Counted from the first letter of the stretch, positions 36,606 to 49,984 are shown. The stretch: 64,000 nt of DNA from Podarcis raffonei (GCF_027172205.1 NC_070606.1:50620501-50684500), one strand, 5' to 3'. The notes: generated by a model not told the origin, from the letters alone. Numbers and translations: made by a program.

Positions 36606-38450
36606 TATATTAAAGAAAAAAGGGATCTCAGACAACCAGTATAAGAAAACCTATTTTTTCTACCTAATAAAATACTGAAACAATAAAGAAATAACAATAA
36701 GGTGCGGAATTCTAATAATAAGTAAGAACTAAGGTAAAGAGGTCCCATTCTAAGTTTCTATGTCTCTCAAGCCCTTTGCAGCTAGGTGTTACTTGGCAAA
36801 GAGTTCTAATTTAGGGGATAGAAGATTAAATAAAATAATCCTTCTCATACCCTATTGGGGGGGGAGTAATTAATTTACCTAAGGATAAAATGAATAAATC
36901 CTAAAAGCTTCTACTTTGTTATCCAAGGGTAAATTGCTGCAGAATAGTAAACAGTCCTATGTATTGAATGCATGTTGTAATGTATCAGAAAGGATTATCC
37001 ACACGCCACACCCCTTGCCAGTGAAGCATTTAAAAATGACACTCTTCACTCAACAAGTTTGTATGTCTGCCAGAGATAAGAAAATTGGCAGCCTCCTGTA
37101 GGCATGAGTCAGTACTATTATGTTTCCAATTAAATAGTGTCATTTAGACTTTGATTGCTAAATATCACATTTAGTCTAGTGCGTAATTTGCAGCAGGAGT
37201 TTGGTTTTCAGTTGTTTTCCTGTCCCTGAGTGGTGGATTTATGTAGAAAGTCCTTTGACAAATTACATTTTTAGCCTGTTCTGGTTGCACTTCCATTCTG
37301 TCAAAGCTTTGTCATTCACAAGCCCTGTGATAGTTTAGTGTGCAAAATCTCACTTGTAAGTGTAATGCATGAAGTTTTGTATGAGTCCTGCTCACATATA
37401 TTTAACTTCAGATCACACTGTCTCCTGGGGTTTATAGTCCCTAAGCTGCAAAAACCCTTTCTTGTTCTCTTACATGCGTATTTTCCCTAAGACAATGCAG
37501 GTTTTGATGACATTACAGCAGATGACTTGGCATTAAAATGGTAATAATGTCAGGAGAATTGCATTTGAGACATGTAAAATGTGGTGATATGTAATAGCAG
37601 TGAATGTAAATGCTGCATTTACGTTAATTCTGGCCCTCTCATCCTTTTCTGTGTTGTTGGACATCAAGGTGTTGTTGGACAGTTACTGGAAGCAGCGGGT
37701 GGTGGAGGGGGCATTCACCTGACCTCCAGTCACCTGCTTTGCTGCTCCATACCCCAGCAGAGAGGGAGAGGGGCAAGGCAGTGGTGAGGTCAGCATGGCG
37801 GAAATGCATTGGCAGGGCCGATTTGGTGCTCCTGCTGGTGCATTTGCACCGTGCTGGCTGTGCTAGTGCTTCACCCATCCCATTTTCCATTCTTGTATTG
37901 GAGGTTTGGTGGTGGCTGCCACCCTACTCTGCCACTCACTTTTGACAATTGTATCAGCTAATGGATTAGGTTACCTCTAATCATGTAAGTCGTGTATTCA
38001 GAACCTCAGGCCAAGAGGCCAAATGCAGCTATCCCTCGCTATCTGGCCCCCAAGGCTCTCTTCAGAACATACCCACTTGATAGCTACACACCCTCTCCCC
38101 AGGTCACAACCCTCACTGGTTTTGTTCTCCAACCTCCTCAAGAGTTTTGCTGGGCTGGGCTATGGCCTTGAACTCTGATAATACTTGGATGGAGGGCAGA
38201 GAGGTATATGAGTGTGCAGAAACTATCCTATTGTAAGAAGGCGAGTGTTCCACCCAGTTTTGTCTCTGGCCTCACCCACTCCTGGCACACAGCCCCCAGA
38301 ATAGAATGCAGCCCTGAGGCTGAAGAAGTTTGCCTACTTCAGATGGTAAGCTTATGGACACAGGGTTTAGCAATTTATGTTGTTGGTATAACCTTCCTTT
38401 TATAAGAGGATTCTAGCCATGGCCCAGAAGGAAGGGTGGAAGCATTAGAG

Positions 38451-38572
38451 CAGTGTTCCCAAACTTGGGTCTCCAGCTGTTTTTGGACTACAACTCCCAT
38501 CAACCCTAGCTAGCAGGACTAGTGGTTAGGGAGCATGGGAACTGTAGTCCAAAAACAGTTTGGGAAACACTG
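38451..38572. repeat. Palindromic hAT-like MITE with target duplication
   Basis: Inverted ends CAGTGTTCCCAAACTT and AGTTTGGGAAACACTG, with flanking octamers CATTAGAG and TATTAGAG (7 of 8). Inner arms (GGACTACAACTCCCATCA and related) also pair. Confidence 0.85.
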
Positions 38573-38594
38573 TATTAGAGTTAGACTTCCCTTA

Positions 38595-38946
38595 AAGGTA
38601 AAGGTAAAGGGACCCCTGACCATTAGGTCCAGTCGTGACCGACTCTGGGGTTGCGACGCTCATCTCGCTTTATTGGCTGAGGGAGCCGGCGTACAGCTTC
38701 CGAGTCATGTGGCCAGCATGACTAAGCCACTTCTGGCGAACCAGAGCAGTGCACGGAAACGCCGTTTACCTTCCGACCAGAGCGGTACCTATTTATCTAC
38801 TTGCACTTTGACATGCTTTTGAACTGCTAGGTTGGCAGGAGCAGGGACCGAGCAACAGGAGCTCACCCTGTTGCAGGGATTCGAACTGCGAACCTTCTGG
38901 TCGGAAAGTCCTAGGCTCTGTGGTTTAACCCACAGTGCCACCCGCA
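38595..38946 (-). repeat. Sauria-type SINE, full length
   Basis: Reverse-strand copy with the BovB-like tail at its left (AAAGGGACCCCTGACCATTA) and the tRNA-derived head at its right (GTGGTTTAACCCACAGTGCC). Short duplications TCCCTTA flank it (38588-38594 and 38947-38953). Confidence 0.88.
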
Positions 38947-39757
38947 TCCCTTATATAGTGGCAAACATTCTGAAGCAGAGTGTTGCACATCTCCAAAGAA
39001 ATGCAAGTGTTTTCCACGTCACTGCTCCTAATATATACTTAAGGTGAAATTGGGTGCCCTAGCCTGACACAGTTGTTGCTCCCTTCATAAAAGTTTGAAA
39101 TGTATTAGTAGGAACTGACTGACAGCTGCTGAATAGGTTTAGCTAATAACAAGAACAAGCAGGGACAGATGCAACAGTCATGCCTTCTGTCAAAGAGCAT
39201 TAATTTCAGCCTTAGTAGCAAAGACAAGTTGCTTGTCAATTTCCATCAGAGACCCCAGACAGTACACCTACATATACTTATTCTAAGTGTTCTCTGTCAT
39301 TAGGGAAAGTGAGGCATTTCATTTGGGATGCAGAGAGTGCTGGAGCTGAGGTTCACTCAATATCTTGAATGCTATGATAAATTTATATCCCTTTAGATGG
39401 AGATTACGCTAACAGCATTGTGCTGCTGCTTATCTTGAAGTATATGTCATCCATCTTGACTGATTACACGGACAGTACATTGCTGACACTTTAAGATGGT
39501 AACGTTCTGCAAGCTGACAGCAAAACGTTATCTCTCAACTTCTCTACAGTACTCCTACCTCAGTTAGAGAGAGAAAAAAATCACACTGAATGCACTATGG
39601 GTGGAGTGATGCACCCTAAGGTCATTGATCTGGACAAACCTAAAGGGAGGAGGGAATGCGACTGCAGTAACTAGGGCTTCCCATTTCCTTTCAAAGCAAT
39701 CTATCAGAAGCTCACTGCAGTGGCTAAGACCTTTTGAATCTATTGGGGTTTACTAGC

Positions 39758-39850
39758 TGCAGTCCTCTGTATACTTAGCTGGGAATAAGCCCCCATGAAT
39801 TCAGTTTGGTTTACTTCTGAGTCAACATATATAGGATTGCACTGTGAGCT
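39758..39850. repeat. Short AATCCTA-type interspersed repeat
   Basis: Contains GGGAATAAGCCCCCATGAAT and a reverse-related right arm GGATTGCACTG. The same unit occurs at 40741-40836 and, degraded, at 30860-30935. It is probably an old short repeat. Confidence 0.45.
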
Positions 39851-40228
39851 ATGCATTATAACCAGTCTGGTTCAGATCTTGCCTCTGCTATGACTTGCTA
39901 GATGGCTTTAGGCCAGGCAGCCTCTCAGCCTCAGATCACAATTTGGGGATGGTAATACCAATCAGCTTTACCAGGTGCTGTGACAATTACAAGAGCCATG
40001 CTGCAGCAGCAAAAACAACAGAGCTCTGGTTTGTGGCAACAAACAGACACAGTTACATCTTTATAAGATAATGTGTATGAGCCCTTTGGACATGTTTGGG
40101 GAACTTTTTAAGCTGATGAGAATTCCCCTCCCAAAGCAAGTAGCCGTTTTGGTGAATCTATTTTGGGTGGCAGTCAGGGGCACAATAGGGAATGAAAGAG
40201 TGAAACTCCCCTCTCCACCAGCTGCAAG

Positions 40229-40492
40229 CAGGGCCGTGGCTAGGGGGGGGGTGAGTTGGGCCCCCGCCAGGGGCGCAGGCAGGAGGTTGGAAAACCCACT
40301 AAAAATATGTCCATAAATATGTCTATAAATAAAAATATTGATTATTGCCTCATAAGAAAAGGTTTTAAATAGAGGGTGAATTGAAGGGGGGGTTGGAAGG
40401 AGAGGTGGAAAGAACAGCCAATTTGTCAGTGGCAAGGGGGCGCAATCTGGACAGTTCTGCCAGGGGCACAAGATCACCTAGCTATGGCTCTC
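40229..40492. repeat. hAT-like MITE with target duplication
   Basis: Begins CAGGGCCGTGGCTAGG and ends CCTAGCTATGGCTCTC (imperfect inverted repeats). Flanking octamers are GCTGCAAG and ACTGCAAG (7 of 8). The first bases resemble those of the 4293 element. Confidence 0.7.
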
Positions 40493-40740
40493 ACTGCAAG
40501 CCCAGTAATTATCATTCTCCCTCCAGTGGTTGTTCTTGCATTTTTGCAAATAAGCATTACAAATGCAAATCTACATTTGCCCTTAGCCAAACTTGCATTG
40601 ATGCAGGGATTTTGGGTAGTGGCTTGTGAGCTTCCCCGAGGTGATAGGATGATTCTGCTGAGAACTCCTACTTGCTGCTAGATTGCCTTTTGAGATTCAT
40701 CCCCAACTAATGTGTTTTCTTCTTTGTTCTGGAAACCTTC

Positions 40741-40836
40741 TGCACAATCCTATACATGTCTCCTTAGAAGTAAGTCCAACTGAGTTCAGTGTGGTTTACT
40801 CCCAGATAAGTGGGTATAGGATTGCAGCCTTAGAAA
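40741..40836. repeat. Short AATCCTA-type interspersed repeat
   Basis: CAATCCTATACATGTCTCC on the left and TGGGTATAGGATTGCAGCC on the right are inverted. The centre is GAAGTAAGTCCAACTGAGTT. It behaves like a small palindromic repeat unit. Confidence 0.55.
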
Positions 40837-41889
40837 ACATAAAACATATCAACTATTAGACATAAACCACAGAGTCATTTTATTTCATCAGCAAGACCGT
40901 CTTCAGTAAATGGTTCAATTATTTTTACTGAGTAGTGTTGCTCAGCGCAATCTTGAATAAAGCACTTGAATACAATTGCAACTTTTTGTTGTTGTATAGA
41001 ATATAACTTCTGGTTTCAAATTCATCCTTTGCTTCTGTCAGTTTCCTTGGAGCTTTGGATGCCTGCCTTCTGTTTTATTGTTTCTTTGCCTGTTGCCTTT
41101 TACTACAGTAATGAGCTTTCATGGATAAGTGGATTCTTGAAGGGAGGGGGTTAAACAATGAAGCTTTGAATTGCTTCCATCTCTTTCAGGATAGTTTGCA
41201 CCACAATTTAGTCTCAAAACTGTTGTTGGCCTACTTTTAAGAAAGCTTTTTTATCTCTTAAGCCAGAGGAAGCTGCAGCATCCTTTCATGAACTTTATTT
41301 ATTATCTTTCCTATAGCGCAAGAGATGGGTGACATGCAGCCCATAGCCTCATTTCATCTGGGTGGCAAGAAGGGGTGAAGGGGGGTTGAGAGAAAAGGGG
41401 GTGGGCCCACCCACTGCTTGTTTTTTGACTCCAACCCTACTCACTGCTGCTCTGCAGCCCTTGGCAGATTAGCCCTAAGGAGATGCAGCCCCAAACATAA
41501 AATGTTTGCCAGCTCTGCTGTAGAAGTAAAGACCAAAATGGGGCTGCTGTTTCACTCATGTCCTGGTTATGGGTTTCCCATGGTGCCTCTGTGTATAAAG
41601 GTTGCAAGATTAGATGGCCTTTGACCTGATCCAGCAGGCTCTTAGGTTCTTATGTATAGCTGAATTATGATATTTTTTGTTGTGTTTGTCCTCCTCCACA
41701 GAATACATGTAGCAGATTTAGGGAAGTGCGACTGGTTTGGTTGCAGTGGGCATGGAGCCTTGAGGGTGCCACAACTATGATTTACAATGGAGTGTGAGAG
41801 GCAGAGGGGCATCAAATTTTGGTGTTGCACAGGATGCCACTGAAATTTGAGACCACAAGATCTGCTACTGCAAGATCCACTACAGCCAG

Positions 41890-42015
41890 TGTGGTGCCCT
41901 CCTGATGCTGTTGGACCCAGTGGTCCAGCATCCCTGGCCATTGGCTGCGCTGCATGGGGCGGATTGTAGTTGGAGTCCGACAACCTCTGGGGTGCACCAT
42001 GTTGACTGCCCCTGG
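41890..42015. repeat. Palindromic MITE-like repeat
   Basis: GTGGTGCCCTC near the left and GGGTGCACCAT near the right are inverted, and CTGTTGGACCCAG and GGAGTCCGACAAC pair inside. No coding capacity. Confidence 0.45.
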
Positions 42016-42484
42016 AATACTGAGTTCTATGGCTCTCTGCCAAAGACCCATGGTGGGGTGTGTGTGTGTTTAATTTTGCTTGCCATTTTGGCCTTCTTTG
42101 AAAGGAAAGGTGGGATAAATATAGGCAAAGAAAGAAATTGTCCTTTGTGAAATTAGTTACTCGCAGTGGCCAGGAAGCAAATGTCTTCATTCTAAAGAAA
42201 GAGTATGATGAACACCAAAGGCCCATCCATTGCCCTCTTCAGAATCTCTTCTCCATCAGATGGAAATTAGCGAAGCATGAATATACATCAGCCAACATCT
42301 AAGATGAAGCTGTGGTGTTATATCTCTCAGAAAGGGGAATGGCACCTTGATTCTAGCTTTCTCTTCCTTTTCTTGCAAAATCTTAAACAGCCTGTCTTAA
42401 AATGATTTTAAAATAAAACATCATATAAAAATGCAAACCTGCAAATATACTATTTTTTGTTGCCAACACATTATAGATCAGAGT

Positions 42485-42635
42485 TAGAATCATAGACTTG
42501 GAAGGGACCACGAGGGTCATCTAGTTCAACCCCCTGCAATGCAGGAATCTTTTGCTCAACATGGGGCTCAAACCCATGATCCTGAGATTAAGAGTCTCAT
42601 GCTCTACCAACTGAGCTATCCCAGCTGCACCTCCC
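42485..42635 (-). repeat. tRNA-derived SINE, minus strand
   Basis: At the right, on the minus strand, GGGATAGCTCAGTTGGTAGA is a good tRNA A-box segment. At the left is GGAAGGGACCACGAGGGTCA with the AACCCCCTGCAATGCAGG block of a common squamate SINE. Confidence 0.7.
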
Positions 42636-43146
42636 CCCATCCCTTAAAGAACAGGACATAGCACGGGGTGGTTTTAGACCCAGATGCCCAAGTATCATCA
42701 GTAGCCTGAAGCACCTTTTACCAGCAGAGACTAGTACATCAGCTACAGCCTTTCCTTAACAGAAATAACTTGGATATAATGATGATGGATATTCTAGTAA
42801 CATCTAAAATTAACTGGTGTAACATAGTGCTGCCTTTGAAGATGGTTTGGAAATATCAGTTGGTTCAGAATATGGCTGGTTCAGAGAATCCTGGTCTTGT
42901 TTCTCATGTACCAGATGGAGGATACTAGATTTGGGATTTAATGTTTACATAGCAGTTCAAGCCACTAGATGGTGTAGAAGGACTCCTTTCTCTTTGACAG
43001 AGAACCATGCTTGTTGAAATATTTCTGATTTCAGATGTTGCATTTAGCTAAATAAATGCAGTTGTTATCCCTGTGTTGTGCACTGTCCATATACCAACCC
43101 TCAAGGTTGTGCTTCTGTTGTGGGTGTACCGTATTTTCTCAGCATT

Positions 43147-43761
43147 GTTGTTGTTGTTTAATCATTTAGTCGTGTCCGACTCTTTGTGACCCCATGGACC
43201 AGAGCACGCCAGGCACTCCTGTCTTCCACTGCCTCCCACAGTTTGGTCAAACTCATGTTAGTAGCTTTGAGAACACTGTCCAGCCATCTCGTCCTCTGTC
43301 GTCCCTTCTCCTTGTGCCCTCCATCTTTCCCAACATCAGGGTCTTTTCCAGGGAGTCTTCTCTTCTCATGAGGTGGCCAAAGTACTGGAGCCTCAGCTTC
43401 AGGCTCTGTCCTTCCAGTGAGCACTCAGGGCTGATTTCCTTAAGAATGGATAGGTTTGATCTTGTTGCAGTCCATGGGACTCTCAAGAGTCTCCTGCAGC
43501 ACCATAATTCAAAAGCATCAATTCTTCGGTGATCAGCCTTCTTTATGGTCCAGCTCTCACTTCCATACATCACTACTGGGAAAACCATAGCTTTAACTAT
43601 ATGGACCTTTGTCAGCAAGGTGATGTCTCTGCTTTTTAAGATGATGTCTAGGTTTGGCATTGCTTTTCTCCCAAGAAGCAGGCGTCTTTTAATTTCGTGA
43701 CTGCTGTCACCATCTGCAGTGATCATGGAACCCAAGAAAGTAAAATCTCTCACTGCCTCCA
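43147..43761 (-). mobile_element. BovB (RTE clade) LINE 3' end
   Basis: The minus strand encodes MEAVRDFTFLGSMITADGD, then SESWTIKKADHRRIDAFELW, YFGHLMRREDSLEKTLMLGK and VHGVTKSRTRLND, followed by a CAACAACAA tail. A 12-bp duplication TTTCTCAGCATT flanks it (43135-43146 and 43762-43773). The frame shifts near 43300-43250, so it is inactive. It inserted between a fragment of the 36246-type MITE and a Sauria SINE tail. Confidence 0.92.
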
Positions 43762-43773
43762 TTTCTCAGCATT

Positions 43774-43829
43774 AAAGGTAAAGGTACCCCTGCCCGTACG
43801 GGCCAGTCGTGACCGACTCTAGGGTTGCA
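43774..43829 (-). repeat. Sauria-type SINE 3' tail fragment
   Basis: AAAGGTAAAGGTACCCCTGC and GTCGTGACCGACTCTAGGG match the BovB-like tail of the full-length SINEs at 23.95 and 38.6 kb. The tRNA-like head is absent. Confidence 0.7.
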
Positions 43830-44186
43830 TGCTTGTAGTTGTATTTTTAAGTGTGTCCACAGAGTCTGTAGGGTTGTTTTTTTTAGAAAACACTTACAGG
43901 ATTGTCATTGGCACCTATTAGATATCACTTGTGATGTCAAGGGTGACAAGTGAAATAATCCAATAATGAAAAAGTGAACTGCCAGAGTAGATAATGGCCC
44001 CCAATACATTCCCAGAAGCTTGAACCACCTGTGAGTTTAACTCATTGTCACAATCATCATCATTTTTCAAGGCTGGGTACTCCTCCACTGTGCCAGTCTT
44101 GCTGGGGAATAGTTAGCTTGTTGGTGTTTTTTTTAAGTGAATACCAGTAAAGCTACCCCTGCAAACTCTCAGGTGTCCTGACCTTA

Positions 44187-44470
44187 CCAAGAGGATCCTC
44201 TTGGTAGTTCCACCGCCCTCAGAAGTTCAGGATGGTGGTGGACTGAAAGAGGGCATTCTCTGTGGCAGCTACTAGGTTGTGGAATTTCCTCCCCACAGAA
44301 GTGCATCTGGCAGCTTCATTATATAGTTTGCATCATATGCTGAAAACATACCTCTTGACCTTGGAGATTTGACATTTAAGTTAGTTTTAAACTGTTTTTA
44401 ATACTGAATTTCCAAATTGTTCTGACCTGAGCCCTGATGGTGAAAGGCACACAATAAATTGAATAGAAAT
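44187..44470 (+). repeat. LINE 3' end fragment (CR1/L2-like)
   Basis: GGCATTCTCTGTGGCAGCTA and TTGTGGAATTTCCTCCCCAC parallel the block AGGGCCTTCTCGGTAGTGGC...TGTGGAAC of the 20.5-kb LINE ends. The tail reads CACACAATAAATTGAATAGA. Old and degraded. Confidence 0.5.
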
Positions 44471-46009
44471 CATAATAATGCTGTTGTTGTTGTTTTGCTT
44501 TTAATTAGTGCTCTGAAAGATGTTCTTTTCAGGCACAATAATATGCATATAACATCAAATGTATGGCTATTCTGCCCCCACGCTTCCATTCTTTGATATG
44601 GGATATTATGCATTTTTAAAATGAGGACTTGTTGTTAAAAGACTGTAACGGAAAAGAGGAACACAATCATTGATGGCTTGGCTGATCCCTCACAAGAATC
44701 AGCCAAAATATAAAATACTAATCTATGATACTGTAGATGCATTTTGTTCATTGTCTAAGCCAGTCTTCCCGAACGTGGGGCTCTCCCAGTATTTTGGAGT
44801 ACAACTCCCATAAGCTATGTTGAGTTGCAGCTGGGGGAAGGCTGATCTGAACTGATACTGAACTGAAACAGTATTGCTTATCTCAAGATGGATGCACACT
44901 CTGACTTGTCTTTGAATCCTGTGTTTATGGAAGGCAATCAAAGCAGCAACATAACATATCTAGGTGGAATATGTTTGCTTCAGCCACGTCTCCCCTCTTT
45001 GAAGCTGAAGAATTACACAAAATGAACACAGGGATGACAGATGTGCATGCTTAGGACCTGTGTCACTTGTTAGGGCACACAAGTGGGAGGTCAGGTCCCA
45101 ATGCCTTACCAGTTAGGATTCATGGTTATGAGTGTCTCTGTACTCCAACTCAGTCTAAGTCAAGGGATATTATTTAGACATTAACACAGAACAGATCTGG
45201 AAGCATATGAGGACAATCATAACTTTTTTGCCTTTCTTTGCTAGCCAAAGTAAACTTTTCCGACATTTTCTTCATTTGCAAAGATTTGTTTAGATGATTG
45301 ATGTTCTTAATCTTTTTTTGAAATCAAATCTACTGAGTTTCATTTATGAGCATTTTTCTTTGCTCAGAATATCCGGTGTATTGCTAATAATCCCATGTAT
45401 CCTTAGCAATTTGGAAATGTTCTGTTCCCTAGCATTCTAATTAAAAATGACATAAGATCCATCTTTTCTTTCCTCATTATTTCAAGAATTACTCATCTTT
45501 GATTTAAGAATCATAGACGTTCATACACACACTTTGTGCAAGAATAGATTAAATGAGCCCCAGACTGTTCTATGCGTAAGACAATGGTGACTAATTTGAA
45601 CATTTTCATATACAATATGTCACCATAAACTAAACTCACCCTGTATAAATGTTTCTTTTAACCATAACTGTATTTTATTCCAGTGCGGCTGAGTGATTTG
45701 TTCAGACCATACTGATTTATATTGATCACAATTTTATCTGAGAAGGCTTTACTCCACTTTGTCGTTACACTGATTTTAAACATTCTATTCATTTTTGTTA
45801 GTATAATGCCACTTGTTCTTTTAAACTGAAACACATGCAAAATGAACACACCAGAACTGTAGGAGCTGGGAAAACCACATTCAGTTGGATAGTGTTTACT
45901 AGTAGAAAATAGGTAGTCTAATGCAAAGTCACTATTGGAAGTCCATTGTTGAGAAAATGAACAATGAAATCCCTAGCACAGTTATTGCAGGCCCAGGCCC
46001 AGGCCCTCT

Positions 46010-46730
46010 AAGTCGATGGTGAGGTCTGCAGGTGCCAAGTAAATACTGGGACACATGGGTTGGATTCAAATTGGAAACAACTCTATTGATTACAGACAAA
46101 AAAGTTCGGCTTAGACATTGGGCATGTATCCAATGATCAACCAGCCCACCTTCTGGTTGATGAATATAGATATAGGGGTGCCCCTGCAGTGTGAACTGCA
46201 TCCGGTGAACCCAATTGGTCAGTGGGGGGGGCTATGGCCTACCAGCCCCTGAGTTGGGTGTCTGGACATGAAACACTGCCCTCCAAGATCCCATGTCCCT
46301 AAGGTTGTGATGATTGCTATGAGGAAGGCAAAACCTGCAGACCCAGCCTGAACATTTTGCAGGGAAAATTACTCTCTGGCCCTGAAAACAGCAACTGATC
46401 AATATCCATAGCAAGGTCTGAAAATTAGGCTGTCACCCTTATGACAGCCATGAAACCATAGCAAAATAGGGAGGGTGGAACAGACAGCCACGTGGGAACT
46501 GCAGTGCCAAGTACAGCAGAGCCCACATTCTGTTCCCTTTGAGCTGACCTGGATGGGTGAAGTCTTCCCCCAGGTCTGCTCCAGTGGCCCCACCCACTAG
46601 GAACCCAGGTTGGTGCTGATTGGCTCCCAATGTCTTGCAGGATCTCCTTGACCCCAACGTAGCCACACAGGGTGGGAAACCAGTCTGCCTGTCAGGCCAA
46701 AGCTAGGAGCTGGCTCCCACACACACACCC
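46010..46730 (-). repeat. LTR-like repeat (solo LTR fossil), copy 3
   Basis: Minus-strand member of the 12.1- and 24.7-kb family, with the same order of landmarks: GGCTTAGACATTGGGCAT, TGTGATGATTGCTATGAGG and CCATAGCAAGG on the plus strand. It is more diverged, with the AATAAA region less well kept. Ends approximate. Confidence 0.4.
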
Positions 46731-49700
46731 TGTTATAACACTGAGCCTACAATGCCACTTCTGGTAAGAAGGCAGGTGGGCAGGACAAATCAGCCCGAGT
46801 CATGTGGCTATGCTTCACATTGATTGCAAATTGCATGGAGAGGTACCCATCTGCAAGTATGCTGCTACGGTATCATTGGAAGTTCTTATATTCTTATCAC
46901 ACTGTATGACACTCATATCTTCCATCCTATAAAGTTACTGCCTTAGGAAGCAGGGGTGATTATAGAGCTTAGAAATGAATTGATTAATCTGACTTAGGAA
47001 GTATCTCAGAACTTGAAATTTCTAAATGTTACTGGGACTGGTATAATTTACTGTGGATAGAACGGTGGACAGTGTTTAGTAGTGCTGGCCTGCTTTTTAT
47101 AACCGGGGAGTGGACCTGAGTGGAGACTGTAACATTCGGGTCCTCTGCCTAAGCCCTGCCCCCCAGGCAGCCATGGATTGGCTGAATTTGAACTGAGGTC
47201 CTGGCAGTGCCCAGAATACTCTGCGGTGGCTGCGAAGGAGTGGCAATGATTGTGAAAACATGGCGAGGCTCAGTGGGCATGGGGTGGCACTGTGGCAGGC
47301 CACAACCATCACTTACCACTGAATTGACAGCCATTCCCTTTTTTATTTTAAACAGCACATGAAGTTCAATTCTGTGGATCCTGTGGTATCCCACTATCTG
47401 TAATCTGTTTATAAATGAATGTCCACAGGCTCATTATTCCATATACAGTATTATAATATATATCTGGAATACAAAGCTTACTCTAAAATCAAGAGTTGTA
47501 TTCTTCCTATAATGAGGTGCTCTGCCAAAGAAGATTCAGACGTGCAGCTACAAAGGAAAATGTGTTCTGCATAACATCCCATATTGACCTTTTGGGCCCC
47601 TCTCAACATTTTGCAGTAAAAAAACAACCCATGTTTATACCAGAGTTGGATCACTGGTATGTTTTTATATACAACTTGCTCTTCCCACCCATTTGCTCAT
47701 AAACAAACTCAGCTCCAGGCCAAGTCTGCATCTGCCAGTCCTATCTGTATGCTACTGTTGTATATTTCCTCATGCTCCCTCAAACACATCACACTACTGC
47801 CTCTTTACACTGTAGAAAAATGAAAAAATGTTCCTTAGTTGTCTCTTCTATTCCCAGTGTGATTTGTGGCTGGTGAAGAAGGCAGAGAAGGTAGAATATA
47901 GTACAATGAAAACTAAACTGAAAACTAAACTGTTAGATGCCAGACTTCCCATTGTGACCTGAGCACTCCATTACGTAGCCCACAATTACCAGGGCGAATT
48001 CCTCCCTCCCCACATTTTAAAAACCATAATCATATGTCAACTCATGAAAATATGTCTAGAGCGTGAAAATCTAAACCGGTGAGAAAAACTGAGGTACCAA
48101 TCACATGCACAGGTGAAGAACTTGTGTGAAATAATTTTTATATCACAGAATAGTAGGCACTTAAGTGAAGCAATCAGTTTAAAAATAATGATTGTTAAGT
48201 AAGATTAATAGACAATATTCATATATGACATGTTAGATCTAAAATGACCTTTAGAGAAAGTTAGACTAAGTTCTACCTGAGCAAGACAATAAGAAATAAC
48301 AAGCATCCAAACCTCTGCTGAAACTTATTAAAAAGGGATCATAGGCTGAAATAAATCTACATTAAACACTAAAAGAGAATGTGGCTAAATATTCATAGAA
48401 AATCTCCTTCTGGTAGCACTGACTCAGAAGGGAGCACCATTGTTTCCTTTTCCTGGTTTAAAAGGGGTCGGGGAAGCACACAAGGAACCTAACAGCACTG
48501 GGAAATTGCACAGACAAGCACAGAATTGAGATAATAGTGACAAGGTCCACGTTATGTTGAATTGTGTGCTTCTGCCAGAGCTGGTGAAGATAGAATGCAG
48601 GCAGGCTTTTAATGTTGAATATGGGAATGGGAACACTGCCAAAAAAAAATCTCTCAGCAAAAAGAAAATGATTTGTTTACAGTTGCTAGACACCCTTGCT
48701 AATGAACAGACGAAAGAAAAGATACAATATGTGTTGCGAAAAACAGGTTCCATGTTTTACTAGCAGGAAATGCAGAGGATGATAAATTTAACAACAAAGG
48801 CTTACAAAAGCAGCATTTACTCAAATGCTACAAAGACTTGTTTCTCTGACATTTGAATCAATCCACCATATGTTATTTATTTGACTGGAGATTTTTTTTG
48901 TATAACAGTTTCTGCAACAATAAAAAAAGAGACAGTGGTAAATAGCTAATTGTTCCGAGCATTATCTGTTCTTTACTGTAAAAGGTAAAATAACTAAAGA
49001 TTTTTTAAACATTCTTTGGTATTTGCTCACACAAGTCTATATCCATGCAAAATCTGTGGAGAGGCAAAGTGAATTGTGAGACAGAGGAAGGCCCCCACTC
49101 CGCAACTACAGAGGATTATTTTGGGATGAAGGAGAGAACAAAAGAATAAGTTTTGGTTCTCTCTTTCTAGAAATGGGGAAGGATTAGGTTCACTCCACGA
49201 TTTGGAAAGCTGCTCCCTAGTCTGCATCTGACGATCAGGCTCGGATCAGAACGTAGACATGTGGCTTAGATCACACATCTACAAACCTTTTGAACAGCAT
49301 GGTTTGATTCAACATATATTTCTTTGTATGAGGTGATCTGAGGGGCTTCCTGGTTCATTCGTTCTTTTAAACGGCTCGCAGCTGCTTGCAGCTGCTAGAA
49401 AGCACAAGGATTGCTGCACTTGTTGAAAATGTTTTAAGTAAAAAAGCCCCTGGAAGCAGCAGTACATTATGATGTTCCAACTGTTCCTTGGTAATTGTAT
49501 GGAGAAAAAGATCACTAACCCGAGGCACTTATAGGGACATTCTACATGGGGGCAGCCATATTTTCCTCCATACAATTACCCAGGAAGCAGGATTTGTACG
49601 CAGCTACAGTTTAAAAGAGAGAACCAGGGGAACCCTTGCTCCACATCATAAGTACTGTACTTACAAAACAATTTCCATCAGTTGAAAGCATGGGATTATT

Positions 49701-49790
49701 TAATAGGGTTTTCCCTAAAAACTTGCATGGATTTGGGACAAGTGGACTATTCAAATGCATAGACTGGATTGTGACTTTTTCTCAATATAG

Positions 49791-49984
49791 ATGCTTCAGG
49801 TTACAGACTCCACTAACCCAGAAATAGTACTTCGGCTTAAGAACTTTGCTTCAGGATGAGAACAGAAATCGCATGGCAGCAGCGGGAGGCCCCATTAGCT
49901 AAAGTGGTACCTCAGCTTAAGAACAGTTTCAGGTTAAGAACGGACCTCCAGAACAAATTAAGTTCTTAACCCGAGGTACCACTG
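49791..49984. repeat. mariner-like MITE, partial copy C
   Basis: Matches copy A from ATGCTTCAGGTTACAGACTCC to the right terminus CCGAGGTACCACTG, followed by TA. The left terminus is missing. Confidence 0.75.

Noticed and set aside
41642-42226. 194-codon minus-strand frame
   Set aside because: It is largely the translation of a palindromic repeat at 41890-42015; no domain.
45170-45275. Possible last exon of the CCDC172-like gene (minus-strand TLASKERQKS)
   Set aside because: It resembles TLAQKDLQES, but there is no pyrimidine tract, the acceptor is poor and the join would add a residue. Not supportable by eye.
48554-48763. Plus-strand open frame of 69 codons (LLDTLANEQTKEKIQYVLRK)
   Set aside because: It looks protein-like in places, but has no recognised family, no splice context and no neighbouring exon.
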